Origin: Camellia lanceoleosa
Taxonomy: Eukaryota > Streptophyta > Magnoliopsida > Ericales > Theaceae
Reading direction: 5' to 3'
Assembly: GCA_025200525.1 (NCBI GenBank)
Contig: CM045761.1
Coordinates: forward strand, 77,281,551 to 77,345,550
DNA: 64,000 bases
Made by a program: the position numbers and the translations under genes. Of the stretch, positions 23,771 through 37,303 are shown one piece after another (the stretch's first letter is position 1; every line of letters begins with the position of its first letter). Below the pieces are notes generated by a model. The model was not told the DNA's origin, did not search any database, and worked only from the letters and a program-made list of their open reading frames with translations.

Positions 23771-23997
23771 TGAAGACATATTGAAAGAATTAGCAAAATA
23801 TCTTTTTCATTTAATAATACTCAATGAGCTCAGTACATGCTTATATAGTCTTTATACTATATCTATAATAGTATATCTAACAACTCTAACTGTTTCAGAA
23901 CAATTACAACAACTTGCTAGTAGTTATACTAATATGCAACTCATTCTCATGAGATGTACTGCAGTCCTTGACTTTTTCTATTGATCATATCTCATCA
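23771..23997 (-). mobile_element. 3' LTR of the Copia element
   Basis: 227 bp, minus sense TGATGAGATATGATC to the TCTTCA end, following the polypurine tract ACGGGGGCC (23998-24006). It closely matches 37081-37303, with small indels. Confidence 0.92.
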
Positions 23998-24031
23998 GGC
24001 CCCCGTAAGCGAATAGTGGAGGGACGAACGA

Positions 24032-25709
24032 TCAGCTTGTCTTGGAGATAAGAAAATCGAGCAATAGATAGGGCTTGGTAAGAATATCAGTTAACTGGTC
24101 AGTTGAAGCCACATGCTTGACAAAGACTTTCTTAGCCACAACTTGCTCATGAATATAATGATAATCAACAGCGACATGCTTGGTACGAGCATGGAATACG
24201 GGATTGGAAACAAGACTGATAGTGGAGAGATTCTCACACCACAAAGTTGGAACAGAAGGAGAAAGATATAGCTCAGTGAGAAACATGGTTAGCCAAGTGA
24301 GCTCAGCCTCAGCCTGAGCTAAAGCCCGATATTCAGCCTCAATGGAGGACCAGGAAACAGTACATTGCTTCTTTGCAGCCCATGATGCAAGATTGGAACC
24401 CAAAAATACACAATAGCCCGTAGTTGATCTTCTATCAGTTACACTCCCAGCCCAATCAAAATCGGAATAAGCATGAACATCTAGAGGCTCAGAAGAGAAA
24501 ACCAAACCATAGTGTAAAGTGCCGTTAAGATACCAGAGTAATCATTTTACTGCAATAAAGTGAGCCACAGTAGGAGCATGCATAAATTGACATGCATGAT
24601 TAACAGTAAAAGAGAGATTAGGCCTGGCAATAGTGAGATATTGGAGAGCTACCACTAAACTACGATAAAGAGAAGGTTGAGAAAATGGAACCAATGTGTC
24701 ATCAGGAGATGAGGACTTAGTAGACATAGGAGATGAATAAGATTTGCAATTTGTCGTGCCAGTTTTTTCAAGAATCGCAGAAGCATATTTGTGTTGAGAA
24801 AGGAAAAGACCCTCAGGAGTATGAACCACAGAGATTCTGAGAAAATAGGAAATAAGGCCCAACTCTTTCATGGAGAAAGCAAAATGCATGTGCTTAATAA
24901 GAGCATAAATTTGAGTAAGATTATTTCCAGCAATAAGATTATCATCCACATAAACAAGCAGGAGAATAATAGAAGAATCCGAGAGATAAATGAAAAGAGA
25001 GGAGTCACAGTGACTATTAACAAAACCAGAAAAGAGAAGGAAAGTGGAGAAAGTAGAATACCAGGCTCTAGGAGCTTGTTTAAGACCATATAAAGCCTTC
25101 ACCAACTTGTACACGAGTAGAATGAGCTGAACTCTCAAAACCAGGAGGCTTGGTCATGAAAACCTCTTCATCAAGAACACTATGGAGAAAAGCATTGGAT
25201 ATATCCAATTGCTTAATTTGCCAGTTAAAATGAAGAGCAAGACTGAAAAAAACTCGGATAATGGATTGCTTGGCCACTGGACTAAACATCTCATGATAGT
25301 CAATGCCTTCTTCCTGGAGATAGCCCTTGGCAACTAACCAAGCTTTATGGTGAGCAACATACCCATCAGAATTCCGTTTAACCTTGAAGATCCATTTACA
25401 ACCAAAAGCTTGCTTATTGGAAGGAAGAGGTACCAAAACCCAAGTCTTTTGCTTCTGTAAAGCTTGAAATTCTTCTTCCATAGCAGTAGCCCAAATAGGA
25501 ATTTTAAGCGCATCAGAACATGTATTAGGTTCATGGACAGCAAGATCCAAAGAAAGAGTAGGATGGGAAGCAGAAATGAGAGCATAAGAAGAGGTGGAAG
25601 TTTTAGAGTGAGTGAGCATAGGATGGGAATTGGAGACAGCAGAAAAAGGAAGACACGACTGAGAAAGAGGAGGCAAAGCAAAAGAGGTAAGGTCAATAGC
25701 TAGGGAATA
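24032..25709 (-). pseudogene. Copia RT and RNase H region
   Basis: RT begins with VHEPNTCSDALKIPIWATAM and TWVLVPLPSNKQAFGCKWIF (25570-25370), then LDISNAFLHSVLDEEVFM, and after a frameshift near 25100-25140 continues VKALYGLKQAPRAWYSTFST. The catalytic box YVDD is present at about 24940-24960. RNase H (24505-24032) has AYSDFDWAGSVTDRRSTTGY and SSIEAEYRALAQAEAE with catalytic Asp and Glu, then KHVAVDYHYIHEQV. A stop near 24541 separates RT and RNase H. The upstream half of the polyprotein lies at 34356 onward, beyond the nested insertion. Confidence 0.92.
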
Positions 25710-27310
25710 GATAGTGTAGCTCGCCTTTTTGCACCCCCTTTCGGACGGTTTGATAGAAAGCTCTACAGTTCGGACTCTCACTGTTCTGAATCTAATCTCA
25801 CAAGTGCAATGTGAAACTGATAATCACCGAAGAGTCCAAATTTGGCAAATCATTTTGGAAAATTGATTTTGAATCAAAAAGTGCCTAAATTGGACTGTTT
25901 TTCCAGATACAGCGTCAACACCTAAATATTTTATTTTGGGGAAATTTAGAAAACCCATGACTCGTGCCCAAGGCCACATGTCCGTCATCACAAAAGTTGC
26001 CTCAGCTCGGGAACTTAGGTACTAAAGGGGAAGGTCATGAATTGAGCACCCCCGCTCGCTCAATCAGAGATCGGCCCCTACTAATCATGATACGATTTTT
26101 TATAAACATTATGTGCTATTGTTCCGGTTATTTAACCAGTATTACTATGTGATGCTCACAAGCAAGTATAGACTAGTTTGCTCAATTTGGAACAATTCAA
26201 CTCATGTTTGTTTGTGAAAATTGTTTGAATTTGCCACCTCAAGTGGGCGTAAAAGGTTGCGAATTTGCCAACAAACATAGTGGGCTTAAAACATGATTTG
26301 CCACTCAACAAAGTGGGCTTAAAACTTACATTCGTTGAATCGTTCCAATTCAAACAACAAGCCTTCATCCATAGGCATTCAAATAGTTTATCAAGCAAGC
26401 ATTTAGCATCATGGCAATCATGCTAATCATGGAAACATTCACATTCATGTGAGTATGCTAATGCATAAAAAATCACCTAGTACTACAAGCTAAGAAAATA
26501 TGAGTTAGAAAAATATGCATGATTCTTAACTATACAAGATGCCTAATGCAACACATGCAAAGAATGCAATTAACAGGCTCAGCTACTAATATGACATATG
26601 ATTTGATTTGATAACATGCGGTTAAACACGTATTCAAATAAGTATTGAAATGACAATGCAGTTAGAATGATGTGCCAAGCCTCGGTGCATGCAATACAAA
26701 ATGAATGGATGCAAGCATAAGGTATGCTAATTGAAACATGTCCATAATCTAACCATCAAAAGCGATTAAGTAAAAGGGAGAAAGACGTAGGGTTGGAAAA
26801 CATACACATTATTACATTTTGCTCTCATGAAGGAGAGTCCGAATGAATAAAGCTAACTAACTAGTAACTAATTAGGGCTAAGCTAATTAAGCTAATTATT
26901 ACAAACCAAAATAAAAAGATAAACTAATTAACTAATTATTACAACACTTCAATGAATCAACTAGTAAACTAACTAACTAATTTACAACACAAATGTAAAC
27001 AATCTAAGTAATTAAGATATTTAACAATGCTGCCACTACTCCGCCTCGGGAAGTGGAGGATGCACATGCTCGGTTTTCGCACAAAAAGACCTCCGTTTTG
27101 CTCACGAAAGCGTCTGTTTGTAGAGTTGGACATTTCTAGAAACTTTCTGCTCTACCTTACCAAAATTCTACTGAAGTTTCCATCAGTGGCTAGCCGGCCA
27201 TGGATGAATGCTGCCGGCCATCTGCCAGCCAAGAAAGTGGCTTGCCGGCCATCTATAATGCACTGTCGGTCATGGATGGTAGCCTGCCGACCACTGATGC
27301 ACTGGATCAC

Positions 27311-28389
27311 TATAGACACCCCATTTTTCACCGCCCTTAAGACTTGGGCACCACTGATAGTTTACTTGGTGATGAAAGGTGTGCATTGCAAATGTTCAAT
27401 TTCTTCAACAAGGAGAGAGTCAAATCCCAACCTCACACCCCTTTGTGGACAAAAACCATTTCGACCAAAATGCTTTTAGACTTTAAAACCCTCCCTTTCA
27501 AAATAGTTTTTTGAAAATGATTCTACGATGTTCTGAGACTCGCATTTAGTTAAATGTTGCGCTTTTCGGTAAACCGAGCAAGGACAAAGTGGAAATGAAT
27601 GAAAGTGAGGTGAAATTTTTGAAAAATCTTTCAAACCATCTTGGTTAGAGGTTTGGAGTTGAAGAAAATTGGAGGAGAGGGAAGAAACCAAGTTAGGGAA
27701 GAAGTTGGGCATGAATCATTAAGAGAGAGTCGAGCACCCCTCTCTAAATCAGGCCTATCCTTTTGTATACTCAAATTTCATATATGACGCCACAACCATT
27801 GGAAATAAGACTTCTAGGATTCATTTTTCACTCAAGAATCTCCTAAAACCGAGGCCAGATAAAGGAGATATGGTTGGTTGAAGTTGGGCATCAATCCGGT
27901 TAGACTGAAATTGAGCAGTCTTCACTAAAAGAGGGATATATGTTAGCACACTTGGAATTTTTATGTGAGCCACCATTGGAAAGAAGACTTTTGGGGCTAC
28001 AATTTTCACACAAGAATGACTTGAAAAAGAGTCCAGATGAAGGAGTTATGCCTGGTTGAAGTCAGGGTTCAGAACCATTTTTTGCAGTCGGCCTCTGTGG
28101 GAGGGTGCCGGCCATAGGTCGGCCAAAAGTGACCCTTGTCGGCCACCATTAGTGGTTGGTCAGCCACCAATGTGGCCGGTCGGCCATCAAAGTGGTCAGT
28201 CGGCCAAAAATGTCCAAAAAGCTCAGAATGTGCAGATATTTTGCTCCAGTTGTCTCTAAATCAAATATTTCGACCCGAGGCTTGGATTTTGCTATATATG
28301 AAGGCCATATCTCATATTTTGGAAGGGGAGAAAGTTTGGTTGTCTTTCTCTCGCTAAAATCGCTCTCTCTACATTCCTCTCTCTCTAGA

Positions 28390-28420
<31 letters not shown>

Positions 28421-31400
28421 TGTCCTTTTGTGCATAGAAGTAAAGAAACACTTCTCCTTTGCCTAGACATCATTCATCAAAGTTGCATATCTTTGGACAG
28501 AGGTCTCTTGGAACCTATTTTGGGCTGTTAAAGGCTGGTTTTGGCTCAGATAAGTGGCTGATTTGTGCTGTGCTTCAAGAGGTAAAGATCTTGCCTTGTA
28601 AGCTTTATTTTGAACACTTGCTTTGCCATCTTTTTACACTATTTTTGGCCTGGTTTTCAACTACAAAAAACTCTGATTTTTGGGCCTAAACATGTTGGTT
28701 TAAAGCCATTTTGTGCTAAGGGGTTGTATCCCCCTTCTTGTTGCCTATTTGTATGTGCCTTTGCATCATCTCTTAGCATGTAAAAGTCAAACTTTTTAGG
28801 CCTTTAAACCACTGAAATTCAGAGTTATTTTAGTGGTAAAAAGTGTGTTTTGAAGTCCAAAAATGGAGGAGGTGGCTTCCCCTCCTTGTCTCTTTATTCC
28901 ATACCTAGTTAGCTTTAAAAGTAGCATGATTTTATGGCTTAACTTAGCTTCATCTTAGCATGTTTTTGGCTTTGTTTTTCCATGCTTCAACTCTTTTTTT
29001 GGCTGGTTTGGCCACTTGTTGCTTACATCTTGCACTTATAGTGTAATCTTGCTTACTAGCCTAGTACACTTGATGAGTTGGCCTATCATTCTAGCTTGTG
29101 TTAGCTTGACTCTAGCATGTTTTTGGCTCTAATTTAACATGCTTTAACTCTATTTTGAGTGGTCTTGGTCCTTTGAGGCTTGCTTTACATGGTTGTAGTG
29201 TAAATGGCCTTTACTAGCTTTATGTTTTGAAACATCTAGCATTCTTTGCTTGAATTTTTTGCATGCCATAGCATCATTTAGCATGTGATTTCAGAGCATA
29301 TATCACAGTCACACTCTCACATATTCCACGCTTTCAATGCTTTTGAGAGTTGTGCTTTGTGTCTTGTTTATGAGCCAACATACGAGCATGTTTTTCTTGC
29401 CTTTTGTGCCTAAGTTTCAGCATGTTTAGGCCACTATTTTGGTATGATGTAGCTCTGTTTTGCGCTGGTTTGGTCATTTGAGCAGTGTATTACATGCCTC
29501 TAGTGTTGTGCCCTTCACTAGTTTCAATGTTTTTGGCTCTTAACATGTAGTACATGAGTTGTTTCCATGTTATAGTCTTATTTGTCATGCCATTTCAGCA
29601 CTAAAACATCTGCAACCTCCCTCATTTCTTCATTTTTCAATTTGATTTGAGGGTTGTTTGGCCTTAAGGTTGTCATTAAGCATGAGTTAGAGTATGTGCT
29701 CAAATGGCTTTAACTCTCTTTTGAGGGTTCCTCCTAGTCGAAGGCATAATCCCTCTCATGTCCTAAACCACCCTTTTGGTTGACCCCGATCATTAGAGGA
29801 CTTCCACATTGGACTAACCGGTTAAGGAATGGCTTGGTAATGTAAAATGTGTAAACAAGCAAAGTAAAACATAACTAAGATAAGCATGTTGTTTGCATTT
29901 GTTTGGATTGGACGTTAATCCAAACACAAGAAAAGTGGGACGTTTGATACTCAAAGTGATGAAACGTGTCATATTTCTTGGTCGTTGTCGTCCTTGATCA
30001 TGTATGATAGGGTGGCGGCCTTTCGAGTCTTATGTGCGCATTCATTAAGCTTGTACAAGCTTGGTTCTTTGGCCACTATGCATTGAAAATGCTTGGTTAG
30101 TGGCTTGAGAGCCAAGTGCCACACTCCTTTGAGCTTGAGACATGGTAAGAAGGGCGGCAATACACACATTCCTTGACAAATACACTGTCATGCCTCTATT
30201 TGCTCTCTGTAGCAGCAAAAGGAGGAAGTTTAGGAAATTAGTGGCTGACAGGCCACATGTCCTAGCCGACCGGCCACCCAAGCCAGCCGACCGGTCTCCA
30301 GTACTGGCCAATGACCACCAATCATAGCCAATCAACCATCAGTGTGTTCTTGAGATAAAAAAGAAGCAATCAGGAGGCTGGCACAATTTTTAGAGGCCCA
30401 AAGATGTGCAAACAGAGGCATCTAGAGGCAAGGTGGTGGATTTTCAGGAAGAAGCCAATTGAGCATGCATATCTCCCTTGCTTCCCGAGGCCATTCATTT
30501 GAATTGCTTAGCTAATTAGTTCATTAGCTTAGTCGTTTTGTAATTAATTAGTCAAGTGTTTAATTAATCAATTCGGTTTGTAATTAATTAGCTTAGTATG
30601 GCCAGTTTCAATCGGGTTTGTAATTAATTAGCTAGAATAGTTAATTCTTTATTTTGTAATAATTAGCTTAGCTTAGCTTATTTATTCAGACCCTCCTTCG
30701 AGAGGGCGCAATGTTGTAATAAGTGTGCGTGTGTGTGTGCATGCCTTCCAACCCCACGTCTTTCTCCCTTTTATTTACCCATTTTTCGGTGGTTGGATTA
30801 GGGCACGTTTTGATTAGCATACCTTATGCTTGCATGTTGCATCATTCATTTGTGTTGCATGCATCGGGCTCAGCGCATCATTCAAACTGCATCATATTTC
30901 AACACCTATTTGAATAGGTGTATCAAACTGCTCCATTCATATGCCATCTTAGATAGCCGAGCCTATTTAATTGCATTATTATATGTGTTACATTAGGCAT
31001 TTTGTATAGTTAGGATCATGCATTGATTTCTAACTAGCTTTTGTTTTGGCTTGAAGTACATTGTAAGTGTTTACGCTTTAGCATACTTACATGAGTGTGA
31101 GTGTTGCCATGATAGCATGCTTACCATGAGGCTATGTGCTTACTTGATTAATTGCATGAATGCCTGTGGATGAAGGCCTCATTAATTGAATTGGGACAAT
31201 TCATCAAAATGTGAGTTTTAAGCTCACTTTGCGAAGTGGCAAATCATCATGTTTTAAGCCCACCTGAGGGTGGCAAATCCGCACTTTAGCCCACTTGAGA
31301 GTAGCACTTTCAAACCATTTTCAAAAATAAACATGAGACGTTTTGTTCCAATTCTTGCGATTTAGTCTATACTGGTATGTTGTGCGCATCACGTAGTAAA

Positions 31401-31835
31401 GTTAGATTAATAACCGGATAAGAACACATGTGTTTTTAAAATAACATATCATGCTTAGTAGAGGCCGATCAGGCGAGAGAGGATGCTCATTTCATGACCT
31501 TCCTCCCTCATACCCAAGTTCCCGAGCCGAAGCAACTTTGGTGATGACGGACACATGGCCTTTGGCACGAGTCAGGGTCTCCTAAATTTTCCTAAAATAA
31601 AATATTTAGGTGACGACTCTATAATCTGGTAAAGCAGTCCAATTTTGGCATTATTTGATTCAAAATATGATTTTCTAACATGATTTGCCGAATTAGACTC
31701 TTTGGTGATCTATCAGTCTCACATTGCACTTTGTGAGATTAGATTCAAAGCCGTGACAGGAGTTCAAACTGTAGTAAGACCTATTCAAGTGTCTCCGAAA
31801 GGGGGGCGCGCGCGAAGAAAGTCGGGCGAGCTAGA
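27311..31835 (+). mobile_element. Ogre-like solo LTR nested in the previous one; TSD ATCAC
   Basis: About 4.5 kb, from TATAGACACCCC to GCGAGCTAGA. Both terminal dinucleotides differ from TG...CA by one base. The target duplication ATCAC is perfect (27306-27310 and 31836-31840), so the limits are secure. It is opposite in orientation to the LTR it split. TATA motif GCTATATATG at 28291-28300, followed by a CT microsatellite. U3 has the same diverged repeat blocks as element A. The conserved block near the 3' end is at 31500-31590. Confidence 0.93.
28394..28420. repeat. CT microsatellite downstream of an LTR TATA motif
   Basis: About 13 CT units, 95-130 bp after the TATA motif of the solo LTR. 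CT/GA-rich tracts occur at a similar place in the other family LTRs. Confidence 0.9.
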
Positions 31836-33204
31836 ATCACCATGCTGCAACAGAGTACAAACAAAGCAAAAAGAGGGTTTTTCCAAAGATTGTCTGCACA
31901 ATTCACCTCTCATTTTCATGGACAAATCCAAGGAGTTATGAACTTAAACCACAAACCACCAATCTAAGAAATTTCATTGCATGATGGCTTGTGATTCAAG
32001 GTGTGCAAGATCAATGAATGCAAAACAAGACACTCAAGAACCATCACCCTATCATGCCTGATCAAGGTTCAATGGAGACCTAGGAAACTTGAGACATTTC
32101 ATCACTTTGAGTATGAAATGTCCCAATTTTCCTTGTGTTCAATTAACGTTCGATTGAACACACAACACACAAGTTATTATCTTGTTCAATTTTAGTCCCA
32201 AGTTGTTTGTTACTCATTTTAACTTACAAACCATTACTTAGTCCAATTAAGTCCAAAAGGTGAGTTAGAGTCCTCTAATGGAAAGAAGGCTCAAAACACA
32301 AGTTACTTTGGGTATGAAAGAGGTCTCATACCGTTGGTAATGAACCCCCAAAGGGATTAAACCATTAAGTATGAATCCTCAATTCCACACTTAGGCAAAC
32401 AAATGACTTGAAACAACTTTCAAAGCAAAAAGAAAAACCAAGAAAGGAGGGAGGCTGCCGAGGTGATTAATGCTGAAATGAAATACAAAACAATACCAAA
32501 GCATGCAATCAACTCAAAGAAGAGGTGCCTAATGGCCTAAAACACCAAACTTGTGAGGACTATTACACTACAACCATGCAAAACAAGACTCAACTGACTC
32601 AAACAGCCCAAAATAGAGCTAAAGTAGTCTAAAACAAAGGCAAAAACATGCTGAAATATAGCTATAAAAAGCTAGAAAATCATGCTAACATATGAAGTTA
32701 ATTAGGCTTACAAAGAGGACACAATGAGGGAGGCTAACCTCTCCAATTTTGGGCTTCAAAACATATTCTTTTGCCACTAAAAATACTCTGAAATTCAGTG
32801 GTTAAAGGCCCCAAAAAAGTTGGTTTGAAAGCGGGAAACAAAGGTGCAAAAGCCTTAAGAGCAAGGAATAAAGAAGGGTGAGACACCCCCCCTAACCTTA
32901 AAAGGTTTAAAACACCAACTTCAGCCCATTAAAATAGAAATTTTTATAACTCAAAACTAGCCCAAAAACAGTAGAAAAAGATAGGAAAACAAGTAAGCAA
33001 AGTAAGCTTAAAAGGCTAGTATTATGCTTCTTGAAGAAAAGAGTGATTCCAAGCAACAATTCAAGCCAAAACCAACTTCAAGAGCTCCAAGAAGGCCTCA
33101 ACGAACCTCAGCTCAAAGATGATCAACTTTGATTAAGGAGGTGTAGGCAAAAGTGTAGTGTATGTAGGCTAATTTGCACAATCTTGCATGGGAGAGAGAG
33201 AAAT

Positions 33205-33207
<3 letters not shown>

Positions 33208-33241
<34 letters not shown>
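33208..33241. repeat. GA microsatellite in solo LTR
   Basis: About 17 GA units. In the minus sense of the LTR this is a CT tract located shortly after the TATA motif at 33321-33330, the counterpart of 28394-28420. Confidence 0.9.
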
Positions 33242-33244
<3 letters not shown>

Positions 33245-34355
33245 GTGAAGAGAGAGACTTCCAAAAATTTTCTTCACTCCTAATTTTTTTCTAACCATGC
33301 AATAAGAGAGATAGGTCATCTATATATAGAAAAATGTGAGCTTTGGTCAAAAATATCATCAAATGGACCATTGGAACTTTGTGCAAACAGCTGGAGGTAA
33401 ATATCTGCCAAAAAAAATGATTTTTGATACCAATGGCTGGCAAACTTCATCCATGGCCGACAAACTTCACCCATGGCTGGAAAAATTCACCCATGGCTGG
33501 CATAGGGCCAGCAAACTTGACCTATGGCCTGCATGGGGCCGGCAAGCCACATCAATGGCCGAACACAAAACAAAACTATTTTTCGGGCCTGACTTCAAAT
33601 GGGCTTGTCTCTTTCATCCGGACTCCTTTGCAGGTCATTCTTGAGTCTAAATTGAAGCCCCGAGAGTCTACTTTCCAATGGTAGAATCCTCATCTCTAAA
33701 TTCTGAGTGTGGGAAGAGATATTCCTATTTTAGTGAAGGTTGCTCAGTTTTGGCTTAATCGGATTGATGCCTAACTTCAAACAGCCATACCTCCCTCATC
33801 TGGACTCGGCTTTAGGAGATTCTTGAGTATAAAATGAAGCCCCATAAGTCCACTTTCCAATGGTGGTGGCCTCATAACTAAAGTCCAAGTATACAAAAGG
33901 ATAGGCCTGATTTAGTGAGGCTGCCCTGTTCTTTTTTAACAGTTTCAAGCCCAACTTCTTCCCCAACTAGTTTTCTTCCCTCCACTCTTATTTTCTTCAA
34001 ATCCAGACCTCTAAATAAGAAGTTTTAAAAGATTTTTTTTTTCAAAGATTTCACCTCCCTTTCGTTTATCTCCACTTTGTCCTTGCTCGGTTTACCAGCA
34101 AGTGCAATTTTCAACGAAATACGAGCCTCAAAACATTGTAGAAACATTTTCAAAAATATTTTGAAAGAGACGGTTTGAGGTCTAAAATAATTTTGGTCAA
34201 AATAGTTTTGGTCCAAAATGGGAGAAAAGGTTGGGATTTAGAGCTCTTCTTGCTAAAGAAATCGAACATTTATATAGCACAACTTTCATCATTGAGTGAT
34301 CAATCGGTGGCACCCAAGTCTTAAGGGTGGTCAAAAATGGGGTGTCTATAGATAG

Positions 34356-35447
34356 GGATAGGAGACACAGGCACAATGGAATGTATAGTAGGAAAAATAG
34401 AAGTACGGAAAGCTATAGCACACGCAAAGGCAGCAGGAAAAGCTATAGCAGCAGGTACAGCTATTTGAGATGCACCAGGAAAAATTGGTTCTGGTTGAGC
34501 TGTAGCAGTAGCAGGTACAGCTGTATGAGCTATAGTATTAGCTGGGGCAGAAGGAAAATTTAATGAAAGTGTTGCAGCAACAGTGGCTGCAGGTGTTACA
34601 GAGATAGACATAGCAGAAGATGTGGAGTATGGACTAAGAGAAGAGGTAGGCCAAAAGAAAGAATAAAGTTGGGAAAGAGTTGGAATAGAGATTGAAACAG
34701 AGCTTGAAGGAAGAGGAGAGTGGGAAACCAATGGAAACAAACTCTCATCAAAGACAACATGTCGAGACAAAAACACTTTGCCTGTAAGAGGATCAAGGCA
34801 CATGTACCCCTTGATAAAAGGATGATACCCAATAAAAACACAAGGCAGAGACCTAGGTTGCAACTTATGAGAGACGTATAGCTTAAGGCAAGGAAAACAT
34901 CTACACCCAAAACTCTTGAGAAAGCCATAATCAAGAGGCTGACGAAACAATAGTTCAAAAGGAGTTTTATTCTTTAACTTGGAACTAGGCAATCTGTTTA
35001 TAAGGAAGACAAAAGTAGCTAATGCATCAAACCAAAATGACAATGGAAGTGCAGATTGATAAAGAAGAGCAATAGTAGTAGTGATTAAGTACCGATGCTT
35101 TCTTTCAGCAAGTCCATTTTGAGGAGGAGTGTGAGGACATGAGAGTTGATGGACAATGCCTTTCTGTTTAAGAAAAGATTCAAATTGATTTCCAATAAAT
35201 TCACCCCCACCATCAGTTTGAAAAATCTTAAAACTAGTCTCAAATTGATTTTCAGCAAAAGCTTTAAACTCCTGAAATTTAGAAAACACTTCACCATTAG
35301 AACACATAGGATACACCCAAGTAAATTTGCTGAACTCATCCATAAACAACACATAATACCTAAAAAAAAAAAAGTGGAAGAGGAGAAAGAACCCCAATCA
35401 TCACTATGGATGAGGAACAATGGTTTATTAACTGTTGAATTTGACAA
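34356..35447 (-). pseudogene. Copia integrase region
   Basis: The integrase core has YYVLFMDEFSKFTWVYPM (first Asp), IFQTDGGGEFIGNQF (second Asp) and PPQNGLAERKHRYL (catalytic Glu), followed by the GKP-like part FLKSFGCRCFPCLKLY and KGYMCLDPLTGKVFLSRHVV. A run of A at 35359-35371 shifts the frame just before the first Asp motif; the upstream frame reads NKPLFLIHSDDWG. After the core is a low-complexity Ala/Ser/Pro stretch, cut at 34350 by the solo LTR. The RT half continues at 25709. Confidence 0.92.
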
Positions 35448-37034
35448 TGTGAAAAGGAGTCAATGACTCTTAGCAACAACACAATGTGTGCATAGGTGCT
35501 TATTATATTGTGAGGAAATAGGTAAATAAAACTGTTGGAGAACAACTTGCAGCTTCTATGAAGAAGGATGGCCTAGCCAATTAAGCCAGATGTTAGTAGT
35601 AACAGGTGTGGTAGTAAAATGAGCAACATGAGATATGGAGGACTGTTGAGATGTTGAAGAAAGAGATGAAGATAACTGATACAAGCCATTTTTATGAACT
35701 CCTTTATACAGAGGAGTTTGGGTACTCTTGTCTTGAATCACAAACGAGTCAGCATCAAAAGTAATTGTACAGTTATTATCTGATGTTAATTGATGAATCG
35801 AGAGAAGATAAGAAGAAATAATGGGAACATGAAGGATGTGATTCAATTTAAATGGAAAAGAAGGAGTACGAAGGATACCTCGGCCAGTATGCTGAATAGA
35901 AATGGTATTACCATTGCCAATAGTTACCTAATCAGACCCATAGTATGGTTGAAAATGATCCATTTGTTGAAGATCAAGAGTAACATGATTTGTAGCAATG
36001 GAGTCAACATACCAGTTTGCAATCGGAGAAGATGAGATTGTGGTGGCAACAAATGTAGTTTTGGAAGACAGTGAAGAAGTAACATGATATGAAGAATCCA
36101 TTCTATACCAGCACTCCAATGTAGTTTGATTAGGTTTGCCACAGATTTGGCATATGACAGAAGAAGAAGACAAAGGCTGAGAGAATAACCGTGCTCCACC
36201 ACCACGTCGATGAGAATCGCCATAGGAAAAATATCTACCACCTCTAGTAGAAGAGCCTTCTCAATAAGTTTGAGATCTAGTTCCACAAAAATTAGAATTA
36301 GATAGAGACTTAGAAGAACTCTGATCTCTTGTAATCGTGTAGGCAACAGTGAGATCCAATGAGGATTGAGACTGCACTTGAGACTGAAGTTCTGATTCAA
36401 CATGCAATGCTTCAGAAGAAACTAAAGATGAAAGATCAGACATAGAAATTGGTTCAGATTTTGCCTGAACAATGGTCTTCAAGGCATTGTACTCTGATGG
36501 CAGTCCATTCAAAGTAACCAGAACTAGATCTTCTTCATCAATTGGAGAAGAAGCAAGAGCCAATTAATCGGCAATAGTCTTGATCTGAAGCAAATAGTCA
36601 TCCATTAAAGGCAATTTCTTTGAGATAGCATTGAGCTTGTTCTTTAGTTGATGGATGTGAGATCTTGAAAGAGATGTAAAGTGTTTAGCCAGTTGAGAGC
36701 ACACATAAGAACAAGTTGAACAATGAAGAACTAATGTGAACATAGAAGGAGTTAGAGTTGCTGTGATGCAACTCAACAAGTGTGAATCAATCTGTTTTCA
36801 AGCCAAGAAATCTGGATTTGCAACTTCTTGTCCAGATAAATCTCTAATTGTTGATGTGGGACATATAGGTGATCCATCGACATGACTAACCAAACCTGTT
36901 GCTTTCAGTATATTGAGAACTTTGGTCTTCCAAACTATGTAGTTTGTTGTATCTAATTTGACTGTAACAAAAGAGTTTAGATTAGAAATGAGCAGAGTAC
37001 GATTTGTAGGAAGGGTGAAGGATGAAGAAGCCAT
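35448..37034 (-). pseudogene. Copia gag, zinc knuckle and protease region
   Basis: The gag start (37034) reads MASSSFTLPTNRTLLISNLN, then VKLDTTNYIVWKTKVLNIL, the plant Copia gag N-terminus. It continues with NGLPSEYNALKTIVQA. The zinc knuckle reads CQICGKPNQTTLECW, where the metal-binding His is Gln. The protease motif reads WYVDSIATNHVT, so the Gly of the Asp-Ser-Gly core is Ile. The GAG-pre-integrase part has GVHKNGLYQLSSSLSS and LNWLGHPSS. Stops at about 36798, 36563, 36261 and 35925 break the frame. Confidence 0.9.
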
Positions 37035-37068
37035 TGAAGGATTAGAATCTTGACTCGTTGGAGATCAA

Positions 37069-37080
37069 GCTCTGATACCA
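37069..37080 (-). other. Primer-binding site of the Copia element (tRNA-Met)
   Basis: Minus sense TGGTATCAGAGC, directly next to the LTR edge at 37081. Confidence 0.95.
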
Positions 37081-37303
37081 TGAAGACATATTGAAAGAAT
37101 TAGCAAAATATCTTTTTCAATAATACTCAATGAGCTCAGAGCATGCTTATATAGTCTTTATACTATATCTACAGTAGTATATCTAACTACTCTAACTGTT
37201 TCAGAACAATTACAACTTGCTAGAAGTGATACTAATATGTGACTCATCCTCATGAGTTGTACATCAGTCCTTCACTTTCTCTATTGATGATATTATCTTA
37301 TCA
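37081..37303 (-). mobile_element. 5' LTR of the Copia element
   Basis: 223 bp, the near-identical partner of 23771-23997, followed by the target duplication TTTTA. Confidence 0.92.

Larger units (their letters stand above)
25715..34350 (-). mobile_element. Ogre-like solo LTR in the Copia, itself split; TSD GATAG
   Basis: The left end is TGTAGCTCGCC and the right end GGTGTCTATA. Perfect target duplication GATAG at 25710-25714 and 34351-34355. It consists of 25715-27310 and 31836/31841-34350, about 4.1 kb, with the other solo LTR in between. In minus sense the 5' terminus is TATAGACACC rather than TGTAGACACC. Minus-sense TATA motif at 33321-33330 with a GA/CT microsatellite (33208-33241) downstream in that sense. 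The conserved 3'-end block is at 25960-26040. Confidence 0.93.
23771..37303 (-). mobile_element. Ty1/copia element (Ale-like), split by nested solo LTRs; TSD TTTTA
   Basis: From right to left: 5' LTR 37081-37303, tRNA-Met primer site, gag, protease, integrase, a nested insertion (25715-34350), RT, RNase H, polypurine tract, and 3' LTR 23771-23997. The target duplication TTTTA is perfect (23766-23770 and 37304-37308). Without the nested insert the element is about 4.9 kb, and its LTRs are short (223 and 227 bp). Size and gag/zinc-knuckle style fit the Ale lineage. The coding region has stops and frameshifts, so this copy is dead. Domain order gag-PR-INT-RT-RH is that of Copia. Confidence 0.93.

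Noticed and set aside
34327..34563. Ser/Arg-rich + strand ORF
   Set aside because: It is antisense to the low-complexity end of the Copia integrase.
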